A DNA stretch of 64,000 nt, taken from the NCBI GenBank assembly GCA_016490735.1, contig JAEMWC010000040.1, positions 686,001 to 750,000 of the forward strand, read 5' to 3'. Both the position numbers and the translations under genes were made by a program. The notes beneath the pieces were generated by a model, which made no database searches, was not told the DNA's origin, and saw only the letters and a program-made list of their open reading frames with translations. Of the stretch, positions 54,006-63,222 are shown piece after piece. The stretch comes from Pachyseris speciosa (lineage: Eukaryota; Cnidaria; Anthozoa; Scleractinia; Pachyseridae). The stretch's first letter is position 1. Each line of letters starts with the position of its first letter.

Positions 54006-54712
54006 TCACGAGGCTTCTCGGATCATAAGATCTACAGCTACATCCGCGTCGTTGAGGTCAAGAATGTTGTTCCGCCTGTGGGTTACCCTGATCTTTATCA
54101 AGTTGATCAGAGATTTGTTGACAGGGTGAAACTTTGGGTGGAGGGGTTCTTATGTGAAAGGGTAGCTCACCTCGAGGTTGGCCATTGAAAAGGTGAACAA
54201 AACATCATTTGGAATGTTGTCCACCTGCCGCGAGATCAAGTTGCAATGGAGAAACACCCAATCAACGCTTTGTGTGATGTCGGGGATCCTGTCCCCCGTG
54301 AAGATTGTGGCGCCTTTCAGAACTTTCTTGTCGAAGCCCAGCAGTTTTCCAAAATCACCAGTCGTGAGGTCAATTTCGTACCCAGTGGCCATCCCAATTA
54401 CGACCCAGGTAATGGCGTAATTGAAGTACAGGTTAAAGACGTGCTTCTTTTCTGTTGCGGTGGGGTCCACAAAACGCGATTGAGGTCGGTGTAGTCGTAC
54501 ATCCCATTGGGGATGGTCAATGTTTTCCAAGTTCCCCCCGCCTTCCGCCATTTCAATGTGTTGTTGTTGTATTTGGCCGCGACGTTGTACCAGGAGTAGC
54601 TCATGGTTATGAGGCTGTCGAGCGCCGCTTCGTAGTTTTGGCTGCTGTCGAGCCAGATTGGTGGGTTAAAAACTATCTTGAAGTCGTGGGACTTTTGGTT
54701 GGCCCGTTTCAT
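54006..54712 (-). pseudogene. Virus-like structural protein, putative jelly-roll type
   Basis: The minus strand opens at 54712 (MKRANQKSHDFKIVFNPPIW) with a beta-rich pattern and SQNYEAALDSL. A frameshift around 54450-54550 moves the frame to one reading YEIDLTTGDFGKLLGFDKK and DITQSVDWVFLHCNLI. A TAA at 54150-54152 interrupts it, and the same frame runs on (RRNNILDLNDADVAVDLMI) to about 54006. Similar unnamed proteins accompany packaging ATPases in cnidarian virus-like loci; a penton or minor capsid role is a guess. Starts 42 bp after the end of the proline-rich gene, suggesting one transcript. Confidence 0.5.
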
Positions 54713-54754
54713 TGCAGCTTCGCGAGGCTCGAGTTGAGCAGCAGGTGAAACATT

Positions 54755-55527
54755 TTACCATATGTAATCCTTGAAAATTTTGCGGGCCTGAAATTCGTTG
54801 ATGACACCAAGTTGGAGGAGCTCTTGCACCAGAGCAGAAACCTCTTTTCGGAGCCTCGTCGAAGAGTTGTCGGCACATATCGAACGAGGCCCGCGTAAAG
54901 TCGGCCGATCATTTTGTCGGCGGTCTTTCCCAACCCACTGCCCTCTGTTGCCCTCTGTTGCCCATTCAGGAAATAATTCAGGATCCTCATCGTCCTCTTC
55001 CATTTCAATCGCAGGTCAGCACGACAAGACTGCCTGTTCCCAATCTGTGGTAAGCTGGGGTCTTGTTTCTTTTGGTGGGATTCGTTTGAGCCCCTTTCTT
55101 CCCACTTGCAGCTGTTGTGGTGAAACTCCCCTTTGGCGGTCATAAATTTCTTCTTGGACTTTTTGAAGATCCGCAACTGAGAACCCATGGAATGGGGAAG
55201 TTTTGCCTTTCACTCTGTAGTTGGGGTCGTCCCATACTTTGAGAGGAGTTGATTCACTGTTTGCAATTGAATGCATTCACTCATCCCTTCAAGCAGGCTG
55301 GGTACCACTGGTTCCTCCCACATTTGGCGTGGCGGGAGTGGTGGTGGAAGAGGAGCTTCATCATCCCCATTAACTGGTGGTGAAGGTGGAGGTGGAGGTG
55401 GAGGTGGAGGTGGAGGTAAAAAATCATCCTCCTGACCCTCTTCGGGGGTTGGCAGCAGTGTTTCAGCCTCCGGCCTGAAATCACCCCAATCAAACGGGTT
55501 GATTTGGTCGAACTCATCCATTGCGTA
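54755..55527 (-). pseudogene. Proline-rich virus-like protein, C-terminal part
   Basis: The minus strand continues the gene split by the PLE. It reads MDEFDQINPFDWGDFRPEAE, then an uninterrupted run of 11 prolines followed by SPP, then a segment whose frame shifts near 55270 (STPLKVWDDPNYRVKGK, RQRGVSPQQLQVGRKG) and again near 55010 (EEDDEDPELFPEWATE, LVQELLQLGVINEFQARKIF). It ends at 54755. No known domain is recognised. Position next to the structural genes suggests a virion or assembly protein. Confidence 0.5.
55512..55527 (+). repeat. 16-bp target duplication of PLE copy 3 (partner at 57764-57779)
   Basis: ACTCATCCATTGCGTA occurs at both edges of the PLE. It lies inside the proline-rich gene, whose frame reads through it on both sides. 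Confidence 0.9.
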
Positions 55528-55548
55528 CGAAAATTTGGTTTATCAACG

Positions 55549-55579
<31 letters not shown>

Positions 55580-55584
55580 GGATT

Positions 55585-55630
55585 CGATTAGCTGACGTTT
55601 CGAGCGTTAGCCCTTCGTCGGAGCGAATCG
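55585..55630 (-). ncRNA. Degenerate hammerhead-like motif, left arm
   Basis: The minus strand has stem I CGATT-C-GCT paired with AGC-T-AATCG, core CCGACGA (expected CUGANGA, so U to C), stem II GGGC-TAAC-GCTC, then GAAAC and GTC. Like the motif at 594-630, stem III is AC/GU without a loop. The core change probably weakens or abolishes cleavage. Confidence 0.6.
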
Positions 55631-55717
55631 AGGAATTGTGGGTTGTGTATGGTTTATATACAGAAAATGGAGCTACGCTATTGGTGGTAACATGGTAACG
55701 TGAAAAACAGGAATAAA

Positions 55718-56860
55718 TTAATTGAATGAAAAGCGCTCGTTGATACCGTGGGGATTAAGAGTGCCAATTTGAAAGATCAGTTTTTGCTCGAGATTTTTAC
55801 GGCTTTCCGTGGTACCTTGATGTAGGGAAAGGCCGGAGATTGACATGTGTTGTTTGGAATGGTTAGGGAGATTAAAATGCCGAGCGACAGGTTTGGATGC
55901 GTCTTTGTCATCTTTCTCAACATCACGAAGATGTTCTCGGAATCGGTCACCTAGTCGTCTTCCTGTTTCGCCGATGTATAACTTTTTGCATAATGTGCAG
56001 GTTATGCAATAGATAACATTTGCGGAGGTACACGTGAAACGATCAGTGATCTTAACAGATCGCTTAGGGCCCGATATTTTGTCAGTGTTTTGAATGAAAG
56101 GACAAGTTTTGCATCGCGAGCGCGCGCATTTAAAAGTGCCAGGTTGTTCAGTTGTTTTGAATGCGCTTTTAACTAGAAAGTTACCTACATTTTTGTCGCG
56201 TTTGAATGAAATCAGCGGTGGTTCCGAAAAGATTCTAGCAGTTTCTGGATCATTTTGCAGTATCTTAAAGTTGTTAAGAATGATGGCTTTAACTGGGTTA
56301 TTATGCGGGTGAAATGTGAGGGTGAATGGAATTCTGTCATTCTTTTCCTTTTGTGACGTCTGTAGTGCTGACTGTTGATCAATCTGCTGAGCGCGGTGAT
56401 GGCCCGATTGAACTACAGTATCAGGATAGCCACGTTTCTCGAAAAAATGGCACATTTCCTCTGATTTGTTGGAAAAATCAGAGTCATCACTACATAGACG
56501 TCGAAGTCTGAGAAATTGAGAATAGGGAATGGCGTTTTTGACATGAGATGGATGTGAAGATGAATACAACAAATAACTGTGAGAATCGGTGGGTTTGTAG
56601 TGCACACTGGTACATAAACCGTTGCCGCTGATAAAAACTTTGATATCGAGAAAGGCCAGGGAAGTTTCCGAAATTTCCCAGGTATATTTTAGAGCCGGAT
56701 GAAAGGAATTAACGGCGGTTATAAATTGGTTGATTTTCTCCTTGCTAGACGAAATTGCGCCGATACAGTCGTCAATGTAGCGACCGTAGAGTTCAGGTTT
56801 AGGACCGTTGTACTGATTGAAGTTCAATCGGGCCATCACCGCGCTCAGCAGATTGATCAA
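55718..56860 (-). pseudogene. PLE RT (partial) and GIY-YIG endonuclease, minus copy
   Basis: An open 380-codon frame. It starts in the RT palm (ELYGRYIDDCIGAISSS, with YIDD), continues with SLAFLDIKVFISGNGLC, a cysteine pair region CARSRCKTCPF, and ends in the GIY-YIG nuclease ([25 protein letters not shown]) and [12 protein letters not shown]. The first nine residues are read from the inverted second copy, so the real RT N-terminus is missing. RT and nuclease act together in target-primed insertion. Confidence 0.88.
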
Positions 56861-57517
56861 CAGTCAGCACTACAGACGTCACAAAAGGAAAAGAATGACA
56901 GAATTCCATTCACCCTCACATTTCACCCGCATAATAACCCAGTTAAAGCCATCATTCTTAACAACTTTAAGATACTGCAAAATGATCCAGAAACTGCTAG
57001 AATCTTTTCGGAACCACCGCTGATTTCATTCAAACGCGACAAAAATGTAGGTAACTTTCTAGTTAAAAGCGCATTCAAAACAACTGAACAACCTGGCACT
57101 TTTAAATGCGCGCGCTCGCGATGCAAAACTTGTCCTTTCATTCAAAACACTGACAAAATATCGGGCCCTAAGCGATCTGTTAAGATCACTGATCGTTTCA
57201 CGTGTACCTCCGCAAATGTTATCTATTGCATAACCTACACATTATGCAAAAAGTTATACATCGGCGAAACAGGAAGACGACTAGGTGACCGATTCCGAGA
57301 ACATCTTCGTGATGTTGAGAAAGATGACAAAGACGCATCCAAACCTGTCGCTCGGCATTTTAATCTCCCTAACCATTCCAAACAACACATGTCAATCTCC
57401 GGCCTTTCCCTACATCAAGGTACCACGGAAAGCCGTAAAAATCTCGAGCAAAAACTGATCTTTCAAATTGGCACTCTTAATCCCCACGGTATCAACGAGC
57501 GCTTTTCATTCAATTAA
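56820..57517 (+). pseudogene. PLE endonuclease region, plus copy
   Basis: The plus-strand copy begins between RT and endonuclease, reads HPHNNPVKAIILNNFKILQN and the same GIY-YIG domain, and stops at 57517. It is 5'-truncated relative to the minus copy. One visible difference is Tyr for Cys just before the GIY motif (CITYTLCKK against CITCTLCKK). Confidence 0.85.
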
Positions 57518-57604
57518 TTTATTCCTGTTTTTCACGTTACCATGTTACCACCAATAGCGTAGCTCCATTTTCTGTATATAAACCATACACAACCCACAAT
57601 TCCT

Positions 57605-57650
57605 CGATTCGCTCCGACGAAGGGCTAACGCTCGAAACGTCAGCTAATCG
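57605..57650 (+). ncRNA. Degenerate hammerhead-like motif, right arm
   Basis: Mirror copy of the motif at 55585-55630 with the same CCGACGA core and the same CGATT/AATCG outer stem. Having one at each end of the insertion, in opposite orientation, follows from the palindromic structure. Confidence 0.6.
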
Positions 57651-57655
57651 AATCC

Positions 57656-57686
<31 letters not shown>

Positions 57687-57718
57687 CGTTGATAAACCAA
57701 ATTTTCGTGTCTCACTTC

Positions 57719-57761
<43 letters not shown>

Positions 57762-57763
57762 CT

Positions 57764-57980
57764 ACTCATCCATTGCGTAGTCGGGGCCGACCTCCTCTGC
57801 CATGGGCGCCGGTAAATCTCGGTCCAACCTCCTTGTGACTGGTTTGAGAAGCTTTTCAGCTTCAATCTGACCGACTTTCTTTGCAATTCGGTTTGTCTTG
57901 TATTGCTGCCGGATCTCCTGCTCCTGTTTCTCAACTTCGGCTTCAGCGTCTGCCTGTTGCTTCCACTTTTTCAAAGACAT
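57764..57980 (-). pseudogene. Proline-rich virus-like protein, N-terminal part
   Basis: The start codon at 57980 opens MSLKKWKQQADAEAEVEKQE, a charged coiled-coil-like helix (EAEKLLKPVTRRLDRD), which runs into the target duplication of the PLE. The rest of the gene is at 54755-55527. The start codon lies 23 bp from that of the ATPase on the opposite strand. Confidence 0.55.
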
Positions 57981-58003
57981 GGTATACGGAAGAGGAAAAA
58001 AAA
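57981..58003. promoter_or_regulatory. Divergent promoter between proline-rich gene and ATPase
   Basis: Only 23 bp separate the two outward-facing start codons. The spacer contains GGTATACG and an A-rich run, so promoter elements must be very compact or lie within the coding regions. Confidence 0.4.
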
Positions 58004-58609
58004 ATGCGGATCCCAAATTATGATCCCAAGGTAGCTGCCACAAACGGTTTCCACCAGGGGCACCCCTCCATGCCCACAGACATTTTCAGGATGTTAATCT
58101 GTGGGCCGAGCAAATCCAGCAAAACGAACATTCTGCTCCACATGCTCCAAAAGCTGTTGTATTTCGACAAAGTTTTTCTCTTTTCCAAGAACCTCCACCA
58201 AAACAAGTATCAAGCGCTCTTGCGTGACTTTGCTGAAAATATCAACCCCAAGGTGGGGTACGAGGTCATCGAGGCTCCTGGTGATGAAATAATCCCGCTT
58301 GAGGAGCTCTCGCCCGACAGCCTAAAAACTGTCGTGTTCGATGACTTGGTCTGCAAAAAGAACCAAAACGACATCATCAACTATTTCATCAATGGCCAGC
58401 AAAGGAACTGCAGCATCATTTATCTCACACAAACCTATTACAAGGTCCCCAAAAACATCTGGGACAACTGCAGCCACTTTTTTCTGTTCCGTTTTCTCCC
58501 GAGGGAAAACAAGCGAAGAGAGGACGAGCTGGGCGTGCCCCACAACCTGCTGGACTGCGCCACCAACAAGAAGTTCTCCTTTTTTAATTCAACAAACCAC
58601 AAAAGCTGA
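58004..58609 (+). CDS. FtsK/HerA (A32-like) genome-packaging ATPase
   Basis: 201 codons, starting MRIPNYDPKVAATNGF. The start at 58004 is preferred because it fits the divergent neighbour. Near residue 33 the P-loop reads FRMLICGPSKSSKTNILLHM; the usual GxxxxGK[ST] glycine before lysine is serine. Walker B is KTVVFDDLV, followed by a sensor-like IIYLTQTYY and an arginine-rich FRFLPREN. Size and motif order fit the A32/FtsK-HerA packaging ATPases of Polintons, adintoviruses and related viruses, which pump DNA into capsids. The frame is intact. The odd P-loop suggests lost activity unless it is family-wide. Confidence 0.82.
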   Translation: MRIPNYDPKVAATNGFHQGHPSMPTDIFRMLICGPSKSSKTNILLHMLQKLLYFDKVFLFSKNLHQNKYQALLRDFAENINPKVGYEVIEAPGDEIIPLEELSPDSLKTVVFDDLVCKKNQNDIINYFINGQQRNCSIIYLTQTYYKVPKNIWDNCSHFFLFRFLPRENKRREDELGVPHNLLDCATNKKFSFFNSTNHKS

Positions 58610-58633
58610 TGAAGAAAAATTTTGACGAACCGA

Positions 58634-59165
58634 TCACGTAATGAGGGTGTCCAAATCGATGTCACTTAGAAATGTTTTCATGGCGTCGAAAAAGGATGAT
58701 AGATGGTGACCTTGGATGGTGCCAAGGTTGTTTGTTTCAAGTGCCAGTTCATCCACAGCGAGTTTCAACATGACCATCACCTTTTTGACTGCCCTTTCCA
58801 AGGCCTTGTAATACAATTTGTGTTATTCTGTGGGTAAGGTTTGCACATAATGAAAGGGATTCATGTGTTTGTCCAAAAAGGTCCTCAATGTGGTGTACAC
58901 CTTGCTAATTTCACGAATCTTTTTTCCGATCTGAATTCGTTTGTCGATAGTTTTTTCTTTGCGGTCTTTTTAGTTCACCATCAAAAATGTTTTTGACAGC
59001 ATTATCCAACATCTTTATGTTGGAAAATATGAAGGAAAGGAACATTCGTGATTTGTCAGCGCCATGGCCAACTCTGGTTGCCATCTGTACCCACATCACC
59101 CCTCTCTCTAATAGGCCACTGCACGACCAAAAAAAATTTCTTTCTTTTATTTTGACAAACCGCAA
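58634..59165 (-). pseudogene. Small helical virus-like protein
   Basis: Minus-strand frames read MWVQMATRVGHGADKSRMFL and NIKMLDNAVKNIFDGELK, then after a frameshift near 58970 continue to ALERAVKKVMVMLKLAVDEL and SSFFDAMKTFLSDIDLDTL, ending at 58634. A start at 59096 (MWVQM) is likely. Composition is mostly alpha-helical. No family is recognised; it sits between the ATPase and the fibre-like gene with tail-to-tail orientation to the ATPase. Confidence 0.45.
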
Positions 59166-59489
59166 AAGCTTATGAAAAAAAATTTTGACGAAATAATATA
59201 ATGGGCACGTTCGCCATGCGACACTGAACTTTTACAAGACATGCAGTGGCAGCGGGGTGTAGATGGGAGCACGGTGTAGACGGGAGCACGCCAATGACAG
59301 GCCCTCTTGACGTGGGTGGACACCCGATTGAGAATATGGGCTCGCCAGCTCGCCTGCTTGATGCGGTCAATGAAAGTTATGCCACAGCCACTTTTGCCCA
59401 ACTCGATGGAAGCGCCCCGATGACGGGCAACATTGACATGGGGCGTAACCTCGTTACCAACATGGTTTACACTGTGGACGACCTTGATA

Positions 59490-59865
59490 CATTCATACAT
59501 ACATCACATTATTTACCCTCGGATTTTAGAGTAGCTTGTGCAGCTAATATCTCCGAGCATTTAATCATCACATGAGAGTTAGACCATCACACCGGGAACT
59601 ACGTCCCCTACTCTTTTTGAACAGTGTGTGGGTTCTTTTACGTCCCACAGAATCAATTATGAAGAGTTGTGAGACGGGGCCTACGGTTTATCGTCCTTAT
59701 CCGAGAAGACTAGAAAGTCTAACCATTTGCAGATGTTATTACAAAGGCAGCACTATCTCCTCAATTATTTAAAGACCCTGAGTGTTGGTCCGACCGGGGT
59801 TTGAACCACCGACCTCCCGCACGCTAGTCCGGTGCTCTACCACTGAGCTAACCGGTCGGCGGTAT
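59490..59865 (-). mobile_element. tRNA-derived SINE, type 1
   Basis: Minus-strand copy of the family at 51872-52269. The head reads ACCGGTTAGCTCAGTGGTAG with box B GGTTCAAACCCCGG, and the body ends near ACCCTCGGATTTTAG at the left. It interrupts the fibre-like gene between LDTF and the next repeat. Confidence 0.85.
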
Positions 59866-60644
59866 AAATCCCAAGAGCAAAAGTTATGTCAACTCTGAAA
59901 TCGTGCTTTGTTTGAAATGGGACGGAAGTGACCCGGCGCTGGGCAATCTGAATATGAATGGGTTTACCATTGAAGATTTGAGAGACGTCGATTCCAACAC
60001 CCCCACTGAAAATGCTGTCAACAAAAAATATGTGGATGAGGGGTTGCGAACCAAATTCGACGCGATCGAGCAAAAAGACCTGAACATGAACAACAATGCA
60101 ATCGAGAATCTTGCGCCCCCCTTCAACCTCAAGGATGCGGTGAACAAAGAATATGTGGATGAGTATCTCGTGAGAAGAGATGGCTCGAGTGCAATGTATG
60201 GGAATCTATCGATGGCCAACCACAAAATCGAAAATGCTGGGGCACCAGCAGCCGACAAAGACGTCGCAAACAAAATTTATGTTGACCAAGCTCCTTTTCT
60301 TCCACATGCTGGTGGATTGACAATATTGCTCCAGAATTAGTTTCAACCTTTTCAGACTCCCAATCGGTTTTTATACCTTTGTTGTGGAGTTTTTCCCTCC
60401 GGAAATGAGAAATGTCAGTGTTTATGCGACTGCCGACACACTGTCATTTGGTGTGCAAACCTCGAAAACATTCCAACCAACAGCTTCCATCGCTGGCTAT
60501 GTCAAAACGGTGCTGCACTTCGAAAAATGACAGGCCAGCCAACAAGAATATCTGTATCTGGATCTGCATGGGAAAACCGCATTTCCTAATCCCACTGGGC
60601 GTATGGTTGTCTACGGTTTGAATGGGACTGTGTCAAAAGTGCCT

Positions 60645-61285
60645 TGTTTATTGTTTATTCCACACAAAATTCTATACAAAGTAATCATAAGTTGGGCCAA
60701 AGCCAGGGGCTTAAATGGCTTTTGGTCAGAGACATAGACTACTTTACAAAGAGCAGTACACTAAGCTAGCTAATAAACTAGATAGAAAAGATGGGTACCT
60801 GTAGACCTATAGAAATGCAAAACGAATGACAGCAATCCAGGTATAATGTCTGAAGTTCAGTATAACATTCACAATATTGGTAGCTCAGAGATTTAATTCA
60901 GACTTAAGTACAATTTAAGCTTCTTTTTAAAGTTGCTGATGGTAAGGCTGTTGCGTAAAGTCAAAGGGATACCATTCCAAATAGTTGGAGCTTGAGAACA
61001 AATAGCAAATTGATACCTACGCGAGATTTTGTGTAAGTTAAAACGAGAGCGAGTTAAATAATCATGATACTCACGGTTAAGATGTAGAAATGAAGAAAGA
61101 GAGGCAGGCAGAAGGCGATTGAAATATGAGAAAACAAAACAACAGACATGGAATTTATAGAGCAAATGAAGCGGAAGAATATTAAGCTTGGAAGAGAGAG
61201 GCTTAGAATGTGTTCATGGAGGAGAAAGTGTAATAATGCAAATGGCTTTCTTTTGTAGTATAAAAAGTGGTTCGAGGTAAGAGTC
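60645..61285 (-). pseudogene. CR1/L2-like LINE 3' tail inserted in the fibre-like gene
   Basis: The minus strand of 60893-61165 reads YHDYLTRSRFNLHKISRRY and APTIWNGIPLTLRNS, then NFKKKLKLYLSL, the conserved C-terminal end of L2/CR1-type reverse transcriptases, followed by a 3' UTR to about 60645. The fibre-like coding sequence resumes at about 61290. Confidence 0.8.
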
Positions 61286-62103
61286 GAATGTGGACGCCCA
61301 AATCACAGTGTTTGACCAAATTTTCTTTGCGCAAGATGGGAAAATGGTGATGCAAACTGATTTGAACCTGAATGGAAAAACTATTTTGAAACCAAAAATG
61401 GGGGGAATTTTGGATTTAAATTATTTCAACATTGTTAATGATAAACAACAAACATTTTTCCAGAGTGCAGGATCTTATGGTGCTGAAATGCAGACTGGAA
61501 TTGATTTCAATGGATTCCGTATGTATCAACCAAAACTTGGTAGTTTTCTTGATTTGAATGGACAATATGTAAAAACTGGAAATGACCAATTACTTGATGG
61601 AACAAATGGAGAAGTAACAATGTTGAGTGATATCAACATGAACACCTTCCTGCTCAAAGAACCGAAGTTGGGTGGAAATTTAAATTTAAATGGTCATGGG
61701 GTTTACAATAATGATGTAGCTTTATACAGTTAGTCGAATGGGGCTCACTCACTAGTCTGGTTTTCAAAACCTGTGATTTATCCAGGAATGGTCTGTAGAG
61801 TGCAAAGTTATCCTCTTTCCATTCAACCCCATCTGCAAACTTTCTCATTCCCCCCATTTTGGGCCCCATTCGTCCGTTTCAATCATATCTCCAAAATTAC
61901 ATTCAAATCTTTCAAAGCATCCCCTACCCAAACTGGGGTTGTCAGTGTTCACTCAGGTTCTATCCAACTTGTCTCTATTAATATTCCACCCCAAACAAAA
62001 CATTTTACATACTCTACTTATATTGAAATATACCCACAAACTCCGCAGGTTTGACTTTTAAAGTAAAACCAACATCCAATCATAACACGGTGTGGCTTAT
62101 TGT

Positions 62104-62173
<70 letters not shown>
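62104..62173 (+). repeat. (AAT)n microsatellite
   Basis: About 23 AAT units, just after the fibre-like gene. Confidence 0.95.
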
Positions 62174-62325
62174 TATCACATTTATATTGTGCATTTTCTA
62201 TGCAATATTCAAATGCGTATTACAACACTGGCCGGGGGACTTTGCCAGACTGCTTATAACGCAGTTTACAATTAATGAAGTTGAGTTATGAGTGCCCCCA
62301 TAATGTCAGTATCAAATTAAGGTAG

Positions 62326-62605
62326 ACACTAGGGGTGGTCAGTGCCAGAGTTTTCTTACGTCCCTAGTGGTTCTTTTACGTCCCACAGAATCAGAGAATT
62401 ATGAAGAGTTGTGAGACGGGGCCTACAGTTTATCGTCCTTATCCGAAAAGACTAGAAAGTCTAACTGTTTGTAGATGTCATTACAAAGGCAGCACTTTCT
62501 CTTCAATTATTTAAAGACCCCGAGTATTGGTCGAGCCGGGGTTTGAACCCGCGACCTCCCACACGGTAGTCCGGTGCTCTACCACTGAGATAACCGGTCG
62601 GCGGT
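62326..62605 (-). mobile_element. tRNA-derived SINE, type 1
   Basis: Minus-strand copy. The head reads CCGACCGGTTATCTCAGTGG with box B CGGGTTCAAACCCCGG, and the body includes TTACGTCCCACAGAATCAGA in plus-strand orientation. It lies between the fibre-like gene and the small hydrophobic protein. Confidence 0.85.
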
Positions 62606-62639
62606 TGAGTCTGTTGCATAAATTTTCCTTGTGTATAAT

Positions 62640-62922
62640 GTGGTTGCCAAACAGAAAACTGCGCCCTCCCCCACTCAACATTTTTTACTTCAACCACATC
62701 AACCTGAACCTTCCAAAGGACACCGTTGATATGTTGAAGCGACTTTATGCTTTTTACCACAAGAAACATTGGGGTTACGACAAGCTTTTCCGAACATTTC
62801 AGCGCAGGAACTTGCTTTGCAATATGGTTGCTGGAAAAGCTGTTTTGACTGGAGCTGTCGCGGGAGGGGTCACTCTCCAACCTGCTGTCATTGCCAGCCT
62901 GACAGTTCTTTTCTTTCTTTAG
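62640..62922 (+). pseudogene. Small hydrophobic virus-like protein, truncated
   Basis: The plus strand reads DTVDMLKRLYAFYHKKHWGY and KLFRTFQRRNLLCN, then a hydrophobic glycine/alanine segment VLTGAVAGGVTLQPAVIAS that looks like a membrane helix, and stops at 62922. The 5' end is blurred by the SINE. Family unknown; it is the last recognisable gene of the virus-like locus. Confidence 0.45.
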
Positions 62923-63222
62923 TTCAGTTCTTTATTTTTCTAAGTAGTATTTTTTTTTTTTACAAATTCGACATGCCCACAGGTAGCTGATGCTAGTCTA
63001 GGTGGGTCATGTCTTAACTAAAAAGAGTAGGTAGGCAAGTTTACAGAAATCAGGAAGATAAATGTACAAGTGTATAAATTATAAAATTAAGTTTGTGAGT
63101 TAATTAGTACCATATGAAGAGAAAGCGCTATTAGATATCTTATTTTTACAAAAATACTTAATAGATCTAAATCTGCAATACAATTAGGACGATACTTATT
63201 ATTCTGAAAACGCAACAAAATT
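62923..63222. other. Right edge of the virus-like locus and LINE 3' UTR
   Basis: No terminal inverted repeat could be matched to the left side. The sequence from about 63000 is probably the LINE's 3' UTR. Confidence 0.35.

Larger units (their letters stand above)
55528..57763. mobile_element. Penelope-like element copy 3, head-to-head palindrome
   Basis: Two copies of one PLE face outward with their 3' ends: a minus-strand copy (55528 to about 56860) and a shorter plus-strand copy (about 56820-57707, then a tail to 57763). The nearly identical arms of about 890 bp (55528-56417 and 56819-57707) surround about 400 bp of unique RT sequence. PLEs are known for such inverted partial copies. A 16-bp target duplication marks one integration event, and few arm differences suggest it is young. 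Confidence 0.9.
59246..62054 (+). pseudogene. Fibre-like protein gene, broken by SINE and LINE insertions
   Basis: The pieces share repeats seen in phage tail fibres: DGSTPMTGPLDVGGHPIENM, GNLNMNGFTIEDLRDVDS, AVNKKYVDEG and AVNKEYVDEYL (59903-60340), then a beta-rich head (GFYTFVVEFFPPEMRNVSVY, FQPTASIAGYVKTVLHFEK) in another frame to about 60640, then DLNLNGKTILKPKMGG-type repeats (61290-61733). The same frame passes a TAG at 61731-61733 and ends at 62054. A SINE (59490-59865) and a LINE tail (60645-61285) split it, and a TGA replaces one codon in the head. It could mediate attachment if the virus was once active. The function is inferred from repeat type. Confidence 0.6.

Noticed and set aside
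54178..55145. Plus-strand open frames opposite the structural genes
   Set aside because: They are antisense to the minus-strand frames, which carry the readable protein patterns.
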